Below, in pieces: positions 1 to 11,332 of a DNA stretch of 64,000 nt. The DNA comes from Rhizophagus irregularis (taxonomy: Eukaryota; Glomeromycota; Glomeromycetes; Glomerales; Glomeraceae): contig NC_089456.1 in NCBI RefSeq assembly GCF_026210795.1, positions 64,501-128,500 of the forward strand, read 5' to 3'. Numbering within the stretch: position 1 is the first letter of the stretch; the number at the start of each line of letters is the position of its first letter. The position numbers and the translations under genes are program-made. The notes under the pieces are model-generated. The model saw only the letters and a list, made by a program, of their open reading frames with translations. It did no database searches and was not told the origin of the DNA.

Positions 1-40
1 GCCATTAAAAAATTATATTTCATTAAAAAAAAAAATAGTT

Positions 41-250
41 TTTTTTGTGGACATTCCACAAATCCGCAACTATTCTGCAATCCCGCAAATATTCTGCAAT
101 TGAATTGCGGTACTTTGGATATTTGCAGATTTGCAGAATATTTGCAGGATTGCATATAATTGCAGATCTGTGGATTTTAGATTTAAAAATCTGCAATGTT
201 CCACAATACCGTAAATCGCAATTATTCCGCAATTACATATTTGCAGCACC
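41..250. repeat. Degenerate TTGCAG/CTGCAA repeat block
   Basis: Short units built on TTTGCAG and its complement CTGCAAA recur on both strands about every 15-20 bases, so open frames appear in both directions with similar composition. I read it as decayed repeat DNA rather than a gene. The motif resembles the GAATTGCAGTAAATT array at 26600-27130. Confidence 0.5.
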
Positions 251-338
251 ATTCTTAGTTATCATGATTGTTATAATATGGTAATATATTTAATGCAGAA
301 AATTTCGAGTCTGGAATACTGATTATCAACCCAGATTA

Positions 339-716
339 AAGATGGTCATTGGTCCTACCGGTCCTACTCAGTTTCAGGACTGCCAGTCTTAAGACGGATC
401 GCGGTCTTTCGGTCTTTTTAATCCTGCTGCTAATTCAGGCTGAATTTATAGTGCCGGCCAGAATTACAAGTAAGGGTAATACAAAAAATTTTGTGTTATA
501 ATGACAGAACCAGTAAAAAAATTTTTTGCCTGGTGGTTAAACTATTTATCCGGGATCACGTGATTGCCATATTTAGTAATTCTGGCTGACACTATATATC
601 TGGCCAAAATTAGCCTAGGACTAAAAGACTGCGGCTCTACGCAGCACAGGACTGGTCTGTCTTTTTGGGGTGTAGAACTGGTAAAACCACGATCTTCTAG
701 GACCGGTGACCATCCT
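339..716. mobile_element. MITE with imperfect terminal inverted repeats and TA target site
   Basis: The left end reads AAGATGGTCATTGGTCCTA and the complement of the right end reads AGGATGGTCACCGGTCCTA. The complementarity continues inward as diverged arms, for example TATAGTGCCGGCCAGAATT against TATAGTGTCAGCCAGAATT. A TA lies at 337-338 and again at 717-718, as expected for a Tc1/mariner-type insertion. There is no open frame, so it is a non-autonomous element. The whole element can fold on itself. Confidence 0.7.
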
Positions 717-718
717 TA

Positions 719-1345
719 TCCAAAATGCTAATTTTCAGCTCAGAAGATTTTGCTGAATCACAAATTGTGCAACAAAAATCTGCAGATCACATAATAAGTC
801 TGTGCAACCAGGTAGGTCTGTGTGACATAATAATTTTCACATATATTCTAAAAAGAAGCTAACTAGTACCTCTATTTTTTTCCTGAACAAACATGAGAAA
901 AATGGCCTGCTTCACAGGCGCTTCATTCGCTTGAAAGAAGGTCTAGTTACAATACAGGACTAACTTCAAAAGTAAATAGTTACAGTAAAAGCATATGTTA
1001 TGAAAGGTGAGGACTTTGGAATTTCGAGATCTACAAGAACTAACTACCTTTGCGTCTCTCTGGTAGATCTCCATGTGAAAAGGTATGAAGATTCCATTTG
1101 CATGTGCCTTCAAAGAACTCTTGGCATCATACAACAATGCTAATCACTATTCTTATCTCCTTAACTTCAGCTTGGCGCTCTTTTTCCCAGTCAGATATAA
1201 AGCATGTAGGGTATGTGGAAATTTAGCCAACTTTCTGCAAAAACTTTTCCGTAAAATAATGCAAAATAAAGTATGTATATGCTAGAAGTTATGTATGTAT
1301 GGGAGCGAGTTTTCTCACTATGGACCTTATATTTAGGAAAGCAAG
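719..1345. other. No gene seen
   Basis: AT-rich sequence with only short chance frames. The last ~60 bases before 1346 could be the 5' region of the next gene, but I see no clear TATA element. Confidence 0.4.
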
Positions 1346-1797
1346 ATGTCTGATAAGACTAAGGAATCTGATAAGACCAAGACTCCTGACAAGCTTGACA
1401 AGTTTCTCGCTGGTGGGGATATTACTCTCAATTGTCTCATTTCTGACGAGGAAGTGAACGATATTTTTGAAATAATGATATCTAATGCTAACAACAATAG
1501 TGTCTCTTCTCTCGCGAAGGCAATCAGAACCTGTCATCTAGATCGATTTCAAGATATAGATTTAACCAATTTGGCTTTATATAGGGTCGCATTTATAGCT
1601 GATAGTGTCATAATTAACAGCTTAAGAAACATCAGTGAATTTGAAGTAGAAGGTGCAATAAGAATCGAACTGCAAGACACCATTTTTACTCATTTTTTAT
1701 ACAACCCAAATGTATCTTTGGTGGTAAAAAGGGAATCAATGTTATCGTGTACCCTCCCGCTGAAAGGGTGCTGGAAGTACTAAGCAAAGATAATTAG
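1346..1797 (+). pseudogene. Unrecognised protein, late frameshift
   Basis: The frame starts at an ATG after a purine-rich stretch, with a charged Lys/Asp-rich N-terminus (MSDKTKESDKTKTPDK), and runs to a TAA-terminated, odd-looking tail at 1783. The alternative frame from about 1720 gives a more protein-like end (GINVIVYPPAERVLEVL) that stops at 1797. I therefore infer a single-base frameshift near 1715-1725. No domain is recognised and no intron is evident. It sits directly upstream of a SAM-domain pseudogene on the same strand. It could be an intact short gene using the first stop; I favour a frameshifted copy. Confidence 0.45.
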
Positions 1798-2001
1798 ATT
1801 TTTTTATCTATATTTCATTATCATGTAGCAATAGGCCTGAGTCACGAAGTATAGTCGCAATTTTTATGTATTGTAGATCAGGTTCCGGCAACGTTTTATT
1901 TCATAAATAAAGTATTATTTTATCGAACGTATATGAGAAACGGGTCATGTGTGATGATGCAATGCCTGTGCTACATAAAAACCTATATTAATGGCCAGTA
2001 T

Positions 2002-2202
2002 TCCCTATAAAAAATTTTTATCTGAATATTTCCATTATTTCTCCATGTCTTTTGTAAAAATTCTGTGAAAATGATACATTCACGGATATCCGTGTTAGCG
2101 AGATGAAAATTTCCATAATTTAAGGCTATTAATTCCATGAAAATGATACATTCACAGAAAAAACATGAAAAGATAAAATATGGATCAGATTTTTTATAGG
2201 GA
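2002..2202. mobile_element. Short MITE with TCCCTATAAAAAAT ends
   Basis: The left end TCCCTATAAAAAATTTTTAT and the complement of the right end (TCCCTATAAAAAATCTGATC) match over 14 bases. Inside are two copies of TGAAAATGATACATTCAC, the first followed by the palindrome CACGGATATCCGTG. No coding capacity. A related TCCCTATAAAAAC sequence recurs at 2278. I could not settle a TSD. Confidence 0.5.
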
Positions 2203-2297
2203 TTCTCTTTCCCATCCCAGAAATAAAATTTTATCTCACTTCGGAAAGTAACACTATTTTTTTGTCTGAGTCAAATATCCCTATAAAAACGTAACAC

Positions 2298-3733
2298 TAT
2301 ATCTGAAACTAGTACACCTTATACTCCAGCTTCCAATTCCATTACTGTTGCTGAAAATGAGACAGCCTCGCTGGCTGATGAAATTAAAAAATATGACACA
2401 GCCAAGCTTATAGATAAACCTTGTGAAAGATGACTTTGATATAATCGAAATGAGAGAGTGGGTTGGCAAGACTTCTTCGACTTGACTCAGAAAGAACTTG
2501 AGCAACATGGAATGAAATTAGGACCAGCTAAGAGACTCGTGAAGTTCGCTAAGGAGTGTAAAGATAAAAAGTTGAGGTTATTCTCCTTGTACAAAACTAA
2601 GAAAGAGTTGAGTGAGGTGTTGGAGAAATATGGAATTGTTAGCAGGGATATAACTCGCATTCCACAGTTCATACCACGTAAGTAATATCAGATTAAAGGA
2701 GTTCTTTTTTATATATTTCGAGCTCACATATCATAATATAGCCATCCACACTATCAACGAAAGCGCTCCCGAATTTAAGCTATGTATTGATGACATCCTT
2801 TGTAGAATAAAAAATATGGATCCAGTTGTAGATAGTAACGAAGCTATGCAGTGCGAGTATATTTCAACGATCTTACATACAGCTGTAAGTATTCTCGGCG
2901 ACTTGGTAATCACACCTCAGGCAAATATAATTGGTGAAGAAAACACAGGCTGTGTCGACTATGCCATCAAAAAAATTATCAGCGAGATGCTGAAGGATAA
3001 GGTTGCTTGCCGAAACCTAGGGGTTTAGGCAAGATGGCATTTTGCCGAAAAGTGAAATTCTGCCAAAACTATATTAAAGTTATATTAAAAAACTGGCGAA
3101 ACTTTGGAGAAAGGCGAAACTGCCGAAACTTATTATAAATGCCAAAACTGCCAAAACTCTGCCAAAACTATAATAAATCTATAGTAAAATTTTGACGAAA
3201 CTAATCGTAGGATTTTGAAGAGGTTTAGACAAGCAACCTTACTGGAGGAAATAATTTGCATAACTGAAGGCAAACAGAATCAAGCAACTATAGGTATCTG
3301 CCAAAACTTACTACAATGCCGAAGTGCTTGCGATATAAATATGACAAATTCTACTAGCTCGCTTGCTATAGGATGATCATGGGCTATTGCTAACTTACTT
3401 TTCTATTTCCCTCAGATGAATATAAATATGAATAAGAAAAAAAGAAAGGTGGATGATGTATTCGATCCTGACTACGACTACGTCTATGGTATAGTCAGTA
3501 CTGGAACTGACTGGTACTTCATTCTTCACAGCACTGAAGGTATCTATAGTACAAGCAGGACTGAATACCGAATTTCACTAACAGAAGACATTCTCAAAAA
3601 TGATACAAAATTGCGTAAGAATGTGAAGAGGGTTTTAGAAGTGATCGTAGGATTATTAAAAGATAGAGCAATAGGTAGTGAGGAACCCGCAAATAAGAAG
3701 CGCTGTGTAGAAGAGATAATCAAGAAAAAATAA
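2298..3733 (+). pseudogene. SAM-domain lineage-family protein, disrupted
   Basis: Coding pieces on one strand line up as one former gene. 2298-2420 gives a Ser/Thr-rich leader ending KKYDTAKLID. 2458-2677 gives a helical block (FFDLTQKELEQHGMKLGPAK) that looks like the C-terminal half of a sterile alpha motif. An intron follows (GTAAGT at 2678 to TATAG at 2741), after which the frame continues (HTINESAPEFKLCIDDIL). 3236-3340 and 3416-3733 give further exons, ending in a Lys-rich tail. The breaks are a frameshift between about 2425 and 2460, which destroys the middle of the SAM helix bundle, and a ~230-base insertion at about 3004-3235. SAM domains generally mediate protein-protein contacts. 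The part after the SAM block is recognised only as a Glomeromycotina-type family from memory; its function is unknown. Confidence 0.6.
3004..3235. mobile_element. Small inverted-repeat element inside the SAM pseudogene
   Basis: The left border AGGTTGCTTGCCGAAACC is matched by the complement of the right border, AGGTTGCTTGTCTAAACC. The interior is a string of TGCCAAAACT/TGCCGAAACT units. The coding frame of the host gene stops on the left and resumes on the right, so this is an insertion. The exact ends are ambiguous by a few bases. Confidence 0.55.
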
Positions 3734-3945
3734 TTGTATATAAGACTAGCATAGACGTCATGTATCGGGTTAGCTTGCTAACCAACATTTGTATTTATTT
3801 TTCGCATGTAATAATAAAAAAATTTTTTGGCAAAAACTGTTCCCTTGGGGAACGACCAGCTGAAATAACCTATATATTTTACTTGACTGTTTCTATATAT
3901 ACTAACGAACTTTTGAATATTTCCGTTCTTGTATAAAATTTATCG
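3734..3945. promoter_or_regulatory. Intergenic region with TATA-like sequences
   Basis: About 210 bases between two same-strand pseudogenes. TATATATT at about 3871 and TATATATAC at about 3893 lie 45-75 bases before the next ATG and are plausible core promoter elements. Nothing else is recognised. Confidence 0.25.
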
Positions 3946-5636
3946 ATGTCAAACACTCAATCAAACGATTCATTAAGGGAATTAAATGCCAAGCTCTTAG
4001 CTGAGATTGGCGAACTTAGGAAGAAGTTTGCTGAGATTAAGGTCAAAAATGATGAGCTTAAGGATAAGAATATCAAGATACCTGAACTTAGAAGGAAGTT
4101 TGCTGAGATTGAGATTGAGAGAACTGAACTTAAGGCCAAGATTGCCAAACTTCTAAAACAGGGTGTGAAAGAGAACAAGAGGCATATGCTGAGAATGCCA
4201 AGCTCAAGATCAGGATCGAGGAGTTGGAGAAAAACAAGACAGATTCTTCAGCTAAGAATGTTAGGTGTAATGTTGAGATTACTGAGATTAAGGCTGAAAT
4301 AGTGAAACTAAGGAATAATAACAAAGAAAACAAAGAGCTAACCTTCCTTCAATCAGATAATATTTCTAAGGAAATGGTTTCATGAAATGGCAGAACAATA
4401 ATACTATAGATTTGAACACTAACACAATGAATTCAAATACTAGCGAAGCACCTTTTGGTAATATTCAGGTATCTGATTCTGTAGTAGACCAGCTAAATAA
4501 TGAAGTAGGACGAGCAGTTACCTCTGGTGACGCATTTAGTGATAATTCCAACACTGAGTCATTGAAAGATAAGAAAATGGATGATTTCTTGGATGAGGTG
4601 CATAAGAAAAAGATTAGTGATGAGATTAGAGAGAGAAAGCAAGAGGAGAAACTTCATCGTGAATCGATTGCTCAGGACTCACTTATTTCTCGCAATATAA
4701 AAACTGTTTTCTCAGGGAATGATCAAAGTCATGTGACTTCAAAAACTGAAGTATCTGTGGAGCAAGACGATGACATGATTCCAGAGGAATCGCTTGATGA
4801 AAATCAAATCGTAGAACAAGGCCTAATACATGAATTATATTCATCCTTATCACCTGAAGATAATGTCAGCTCTACCAAAATCATCAGCTCTTGCGTTAGT
4901 TTAGAGAATTTGATTTCAGGTTCTGCCCAACACTTATCTTATTTATTTGAAACAGCAATAAAATCCAGTCAGCAGGAAATATTAGACTGGTACAATTATT
5001 CCTTTGAATTTGAGAGCAAGGTTGATGCTCTTATGGCTGATGGTAGAATTAAGGATAAAACGGTAAGATCAATGATTTACAAGGAAATGAAACCATTTCT
5101 CCCTACTAAAATCACACAAGCTAATTTGCGCAAGAAAACTCATAAGGCTAGAAAACATCTTATGTTATTTGGGAAAAATGGGATTGGACTAGATAAAATT
5201 AAGCTAGTCTCATATAGCGCAACTGAGATTTCGAAACTGACTAATGCACAAATCCAAAATGTCATAGATCAAGTAAAAAAATATACTAGTGATCATCAGA
5301 GTCATATGACTTTAATAAAAACTGTTCCTTCAGAGAACGATCAGATTAAGGCTGAGGTAAGTACATCAGCAAATGTATTATCTATATCTTCCTCCAGTCA
5401 ATCTAAGCCAACTTATGACCGATCCTATTTTTGCAACAAGACATTGGATCAATATCCAAATTTATATAGAGAATTTAGTAGTGAAAATTTTGATTATTAT
5501 GGTATTACAATGAGACATCATGCCCATTATGCAAGTTAAAGCAATGACGATTTGAGAAAGCATGAAAGCATGCATATATAAAACTGGATCTTATTTTATT
5601 AAATGCGAACAGCGTGAAATTGAAATAGTTGCCTAG
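3946..5636 (+). pseudogene. Coiled-coil lineage-family protein with Cys-pair C-terminus, frameshifted
   Basis: The N-terminal ~75 residues are a Lys/Glu/Leu heptad coiled coil (repeats of ELRKKFAEI type). The frame breaks near 4175-4190, and coiled coil continues in another frame to 4378. A long frame from 4382 carries an acidic/serine linker and a helical core (QQEILDWYNYSFEFESKVDA, then TADGRIKDKT-like sequence). It ends in a conserved-looking block, YCNKTLDQYPNLYREFSSEN. Just after FDYYGIT a one-base frameshift near 5510 moves a CPLC cysteine pair out of frame. A final fragment (GSYFIKCEQREIEIVA) ends at a stop at 5634-5636. I recognise the order coiled coil, helical core, zinc-knuckle-like tail from Glomeromycotina families. 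Function is unknown. At least three lesions are visible. Confidence 0.6.
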
Positions 5637-5734
5637 TCAGGTCACTTTGTGACTACATTTGCTTTATTATTATTTTTTTACACCTGTCAACTATTACCTA
5701 ATTAGATTGATTTGCAATTATAGAAAAAGGCAAC

Positions 5735-6232
5735 ATGGCCAAGTCCGATAAAATATTAACTCCCAAATATCTGGATTGGCATGCCAAATTAACTGGTTTG
5801 CCAAGTATTTTGACAGATAAGATTCGTTCCAATTTATACAAAAAATATAAAAAAGAAACTGGGTATGAGCCATGGCAATTATCAGAAGATTGCCTTCTCA
5901 TAAATTTGAAGCCAGAAAATAAAGTATCCTATTTATCTTCTTCTGAGCAATGTGAAGAAAAAGGGCCTATAACTTTTGAAGTCAGACCTGATCCAGAATT
6001 AATTATCAAATCCGTCTTAGAGCACTTCCCATACTTGAAATTCAGAAATAGTTTCAGAGGGATTGATAATTATGATTTTACATCACCTCAGCCGTGGAGC
6101 TCACCATACCCTATCTGCGATGGAAAGCATGGGAATTATGGATTACATGGCGAATGGCATAGAAATGGAACAGAATATTGTCTTACCTGCAACAGTTCAA
6201 GTGATAAATTCAAGTTCGCATTCGTAGCATAG
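5735..6232 (+). CDS. Lineage-family protein with Cys/His-rich C-terminus
   Basis: A single uninterrupted 165-codon frame opens with ATG in the context GGCAACATGGCC. The N-terminal ~45 residues are helical and basic (LTGLPSILTDKIRSNLYKKY). The middle has CEEKGPITFEVRPDPELIIK. The last ~50 residues contain cysteines and histidines arranged as PIC-DGKH ... HGEWHRN ... YCLTC, which could bind zinc. It lies 98 bases downstream of the coiled-coil pseudogene, and its tail resembles that gene's tail in layout, suggesting shared ancestry. No enzyme motif is visible. It is the least damaged member of this cluster and may be functional. Confidence 0.6.
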   Translation: MAKSDKILTPKYLDWHAKLTGLPSILTDKIRSNLYKKYKKETGYEPWQLSEDCLLINLKPENKVSYLSSSEQCEEKGPITFEVRPDPELIIKSVLEHFPYLKFRNSFRGIDNYDFTSPQPWSSPYPICDGKHGNYGLHGEWHRNGTEYCLTCNSSSDKFKFAFVA

Positions 6233-6452
6233 GCTGATCATGTGAGACCGATCACCTGAAAAAACGGTGTATTTTATTTTTTTTTATTTTTTTTATAAAT
6301 TAGTTCCACTAGTGTCCAGTGTCCACTCTAGTGTCCCACTAAATTAATCTGTGCGACAATAGATTTTATATAAATATGTAAAAAATTGGTGGCGTTACTA
6401 TCGTCCGTAGTATGTACAAAAAAAAAATTATAAGATATATACCAAATTCGTC
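6233..6452. other. Intergenic, T-rich, with ACTAGTG repeats
   Basis: A run of T and short direct and inverted copies of CACTAGTGTCC/CTCTAGTGTCC lie at 6305-6345. No gene. Confidence 0.3.
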
Positions 6453-6680
6453 ATGTCTATTCCCATTGATCCTACTGCAACTAAAAAAATTGCTTTCTTG
6501 TTTATTATATTACTTCCTCTCGTATTCTTTGTTTTTCTTTTTGTAAATTGCACAATTATTGCGCTCGTTCCAATTTGGCTTCCATTTGCAGTCTCGTTTG
6601 CTGGGTATAAATCTTTTCCAAATAAATATATAATAAACACGTACTGTACTGTCAAAAGCATTCATACTAAGATCACTTAA
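6453..6680 (+). CDS. Possible small membrane protein
   Basis: A 75-codon frame encodes one long or two close hydrophobic segments (IAFLFIILLPLVFFVFLFV, then ALVPIWLPFAVSFAG) followed by a short basic tail. The layout is that of a one- or two-pass membrane protein. I do not recognise it. It is short and stands alone between pseudogenes, so it may be a chance frame; the continuous hydrophobic stretch is the only support. Confidence 0.3.
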   Translation: MSIPIDPTATKKIAFLFIILLPLVFFVFLFVNCTIIALVPIWLPFAVSFAGYKSFPNKYIINTYCTVKSIHTKIT

Positions 6681-6781
6681 CGTCTGTCTTTAGGCGTCAG
6701 GTGTCAGCTATATCTCGAGTAATCCTGTCAATTGATTTTAGAATAGCCAGCCTCTTTAGACTTTTTATTTTATCTCGAGTA

Positions 6782-9386
6782 ATGGGATCTCTTAAGCCAG
6801 TTCAAAATCTACCTGAAACGTCTCAAACTCTCTCAAAGTATGAAGATAGGCCTGGTCAAATGGAAACGTTTCTTGGTAATAAAACTTTTATTTCTTGAAT
6901 AGCATAATGGCAATATATATAGTAGTGTCTTGATGTTTATTTTCTTGATCTATTTATAGCTTATACGAATAATAACTTTAGCTGGCCCCCCTCAATGCCG
7001 GAATATATGAGGAGATATTGTTTCCACCAGATCACTGGTACCGGGTCTAATATTGATGTTCAAAGTAGGCGCGACATTATATTCTTTTACAACGCACTCG
7101 AAAGAGGGAATTCTTAGATCACAAAAATGATTGGGTGACCGTATACAACCAGGAAATAAAGGCATATGGAAAAGAGTATAGCGACGATAAATTGAACCAC
7201 ATTTTCAAAGAGATGCCTGGTGCCATACAACTTCCAGTTAATCAGAAAAGTCTGCCACGCAGTAAAAAAAGAAAGATGGTAACTACTAAGCGTGTCATTG
7301 ATAATGGGTGTGATTACAAGGTTTGAATTGTAAATTAAAATTAAAAAATTAGGGTTTAAAACTTTAATTATAAGTTTTAGTACACATTAAAGAAACTTCT
7401 GACCAGGTAACTAGCCCTATTGAGGTTGTTAGCACTACACCTGGTAATCCCGAAAATTTGGATGACTTGATTTCGAAGGAACTCTCTAGCAGACAAATCC
7501 AACGCCCTATACAGTGACTCTCAAAAGATTTGCATCACCGAAAAAAAAATTTTTAATTTTTAATATCTCATGAGCTAATCATAGTTAACGACTGAAATTT
7601 AAAAATCTAAAAATAGAATACTCGAGCTATCTAAATATAAAGTTTCGCGTTAATTGATTGGCTGGTTCTCTAATCACATGACATTTAATCCAAAAGCCTT
7701 GATGCATTTCTTTTGATCGGGGTTGATCTTCTTCAAAAATTAAATTTTTACAAGAATTAGCCATACTTTTTATGATAAATTAAGTGACAAATTAAGTAAT
7801 ATATGACTAATATTATTAAATAATTTTAAAAAAATTTAGCAATTCCAGTAATTTGTTCTTTATTTATTTAAATAATATACACAATAATTACTATGTAACT
7901 TATAAATTTGGTATAAAGTTTATTGCAAATAAAATGTTAAGGAGAATTCCTATGACAAAACCATAGCAAAATTTAAATTCTCCTTGTTAAGAGGATTAAT
8001 CAGAGCTAAATTTCGCACATATCAGACCAATAGATGCGCAGAAATTAAGTGTTAAAAATAACCAATAATTTTCATTTTACATATGAGGTAGATCATTTTA
8101 ATATGTAAAATGAAAATTATTGGTGATCTTTAACACTTAATTTCTGCGCATCTACTGGTCCGATATGCGCGAAATTTAGCTCTGATTAATCCTCTTAATA
8201 AGGAGAACTTAAATTTTGCTATGGGTTTGTCATAGGAATTCTCCTTAACATTTTATTTGCAATAAACTTTATACTAAATTTATAAGTAACATAGTAATTA
8301 TTGTGTATATTATTTAAATAGATAAAGAACAAATTACTGGAATTGCTGATTTTTTTTAAAATTATTTAATAATATTAGTCATATATTACTTAATTTGTCA
8401 TTTAATTTATCATAAAAAGTATGGCTAATTCTTGTAAAAATTTAATTTTTGAAGAAGATCAATCCCGATCAAAAGAAATGCATCAGGGTTTTTGGATTAA
8501 ATATCATGTGATTAGAAAACTAGCCAATCAATTAACGTGAAACTTTATTTTTAGATAGCCTGAGTTTTCTATTTTTAGATTATTAAATTTCAGTCGTTAA
8601 TCATGATTAGGTCATGAGATATTAAAAATTAAAAATTTTTTTTTCGGTAATGCAAATCTTTTGAGAGCTACTGTATGTGAGAAATGCTTTGAAGAAATTT
8701 CCATAGAGTTTTCAAAAGACACCGTCTTTTTATCCTGCAATCATGCTGTGCATTTAGATTGCATTAACGATCTACGAAAAGATGTTCTACCTGTACTTCA
8801 GCCGATGATATGGAAACTGATGATTTGAGAACCCTGGGTTCGAGTGATCGATATGCTGAAAAAATGACCTAATGATTCAGACGAATCAACCAAAAAATCG
8901 TCTAGCAAGAAAGTGAAAAAGGCAGGTGAGAAGAAAGTATCAGGTACGCTAAAAAAACTTATTGAAAAATTATTCTCTGAAACATCTCAGGATTCTGAAG
9001 TTATAGAAAAGGGAACTGGGGATTTCTTTTATCTGTACAATACAATCATTAATATGGAAGGGGAGGAAGAGATTGCAAAACAAAATGTCATCAAATCATA
9101 TTATAATTTTGGAAAAGCACTTGAGGATCATTATGATCATTACAAGAAAAATAATCCTAAGCGAACAGCTCAGGCATTGGTAAATAAAGAAGTTTGAAAT
9201 CAGCTTCCAAACTCAGTTAGTGATGACCTATTTCAGAAGAAAAAAGAATGGGCTCTAAAGATTTATGATCTCTTTAGTGAAATAGGCGAGCATATGATTC
9301 AAAGGATAAAATCTTTCTCAGTAGCATCTATATCAAAATTAAGCCAGAATGATATCGACCATATCTTGGTTAGGTTTGCAAAATAA
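6782..9386 (+). pseudogene. RING-finger lineage-family protein, split by a foldback element
   Basis: Exon fragments run 6782-6875, intron 6876-6959 (GTAATA...TATAG), then 6960-7325, with a frameshift near 7115, and a basic stretch (SKKRKMV) that could be a nuclear signal. A further piece at 7385-7509 leads into the insertion. After it, 8675-8815 encodes a RING-type zinc finger: C-x2-C, 16 residues, C-x-H-x2-H-x2-C, 7 residues, C-x2-C. RING fingers usually recruit E2 enzymes for ubiquitin transfer. The last pair (CSTC) is only in register if one missing base near 8785 is allowed. Downstream are a Lys-rich linker, a helical domain (KSYYNFGKALEDHYDHYKKN), an in-frame TGA at 9195-9197, and the true end at 9384-9386. 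At least five lesions are seen. Confidence 0.6.
7512..8673. mobile_element. Tc1/mariner-type foldback element, 573-base arms
   Basis: The element begins CAGTGACTCTCAAAAGATTT and the complement of its other end begins CAGTAGCTCTCAAAAGATTT. TA is duplicated at 7510-7511 and 8674-8675. Arms 7512-8084 and 8101-8673 are both 573 bases and near-perfect complements, separated by a 16-base loop (8085-8100). There is no transposase. CAGT ends with a TA target are typical of Tc1/mariner superfamily elements. It sits inside coding sequence just before the RING cysteines. Confidence 0.85.
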
Positions 9387-10091
9387 TATTTACTGCGCCA
9401 CACATGTGACGTTATAAACTCAGTTCACATTCTCTGAAATAAATTTTAGCCGTATATAATAATAAAGTTCGCCCATATCGGGCTTTTCTCCTTTTTTAAT
9501 CTCCTAATGTTTTTTAATCAATGTATGCTACTTGCAAAATGATGTATGATTTGCGTGATAGTCTGTATAATTTTTTTACAGGGCCGATCATCTCGTGATT
9601 TAGCCAGGCCAGAGGCGTTCTTCGAATAAGGCGCTGTGCATAGAAACTCGCTAGCTCCTGGAACTCTTCTAGAACTATCAAGGAACTGGCAGGAAACTAG
9701 GGAGATCTCATGTGATACGATATTTTGTATATCATGTCACAAACCAATTTAGCTGAGCCATTAAGGCACTTTGTAAGGCGCTGTGCATATGCATATATGT
9801 AAATATAAAATTAGCTTAGCCGAGAGATGGTCCTATATAAATCCCGGTATGCTTGTAATCGAATAAAAATGAATTTGGATTTAGTAGTGTGTAGTCTCTC
9901 TAAATCGGCTACAAATCAATAAAGTCGGTATAAACCATTAAAACTGCTATAAATCTTTTAACCAGTAAATCTAAATAAAAATGAATCTGATATTTATTTG
10001 AGTATACTATTGCTAAATTGGCTAAAATTGCTAAAAACAGTATAAATCAATAAAATCGTTATATTCTGTTATAATCTACCAAAACGCTAAT
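9387..10091 (+). promoter_or_regulatory. Intergenic region with candidate promoter
   Basis: Relatively GC-richer patches (9580-9720), a duplicated AAGGCGCTGTGCATA (about 9627 and 9776) and a TATATAAATCCCGG box near 9831 precede the next gene. AAATCxxTATAAA-type units (AAATCGGCTA, ATAAATCAATAAA, ATAAATCTTTTAA) recur at 9900-10060. The same kind of sequence could be a 5' untranslated region. No gene seen. Confidence 0.35.
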
Positions 10092-10910
10092 ATGGATTTA
10101 GATAGTAAAGCCTATTCCAAGTTAATTCATGCACACAATAGTATCAGATGCTCTGAAGAATAAATAAGAATTATTGTTGCTATAATCTCTTTAGCAGAAA
10201 GACATGATCATGAAACACCAGAAATGTGATGCTCTCGTATTCGTGATCCATTTAGGAAAATACTAGAAGAGAACCCAAGAATCCTTTCTAAGAATGGATA
10301 TATTACAATTTATGGAGAGCTATATGTAGATGATAGGATTCATAATTGTCCAACCAATTATATATATTGCAGTGTATGTAACTCCTTAGTTTTCACACCT
10401 GCAAATAGTCTTTTTGAGGATCGCTATGGAGATAACCACTTGAAGAGATGTATTTCTGGAAATACTATTTCGAATGAACATGCAAAAAGAAATGAAATTC
10501 TTAAACCTATTAATACAAGGGAATTTCAGATCTGGCAATATAAACAATACATATTACAAGAAGAGGCTAAAATTAATCGTCTCCATCTAGAGCTTTTCTC
10601 CCAATCTACCTTACACTCAGAAAAGGATAAGTTGGCCTCGGTATCATATGATTATGTTACTCGTTCAGTCAGCTATAAAACTTACCTTTCAGCCAAAGTA
10701 ACTATAGCAGAAAATACTATGCCAAGTGCTCCAAAATTTGAGCCAGCTTATATTTCACCTGCCAAGCAAGAAATGATTTCACTAACTTTTTATCAGTTAT
10801 CGAATTGCAAAAATGATACAGGCAGAATATTTATCTCGTCTCGGTATGCAAAACAGCCAAAAGGCACTGCGTTGAGATTAAGGGATGGAACACCAATTAC
10901 AATTGTCTAA
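10092..10910 (+). pseudogene. Lineage-family protein with zinc-binding motif, two in-frame stops
   Basis: A single frame from ATG 10092 to TAA 10910 is interrupted only by TAA at 10161-10163 and TGA at 10227-10229. The N-terminal third has a motif CSVC, 18 residues, H-x3-C (YIYCSVCNSL ... DNHLKRC), like a BED or C2HC finger. A helical segment (REFQIWQYKQYILQEEAKIN) and a Ser/Thr-rich middle follow. The C-terminus (SSRYAKQPKGTALRLRDGTP) is basic. Both stops could arise by one-base change from CAA/CGA. Function is unknown. Confidence 0.55.
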
Positions 10911-11332
10911 CTGACTTGACTGATTCCGAGAAATATCTTAATTATAGACTATTGCTTTTAACTGAAAATTAATATTATTTAGCCAAAGGTGCAATGTATA
11001 ACTTATTCTTTATTTTTTACGCTAAATAATCTGCATACATGATCCCTAGTAAAATTGGTCAAAGACGCTATACATGAAATGTATCACCTGCTGAATTTTC
11101 CAGATTAATCCTTAACCCAGATCCCAAATATTGCCTTAATAAAATAATATATTGTCCACACCTTATAGCCTAGGCATGTGTGACATAAATTTTTGATCCA
11201 TCTAGCATGTTTCTTCTTATTTATAAAAAGGCCATAAATGTATTATTTGTATTATAATAAAACTGACCCTGGTGGTTTATTTTTTGAAATTCCATGAAAT
11301 TCCATATTTTTTGCGTAATGTATAAATATATA
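10911..11332. other. No gene seen
   Basis: AT-rich spacer. TATAAATATATAA immediately before 11333 may be promoter sequence. Confidence 0.3.
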
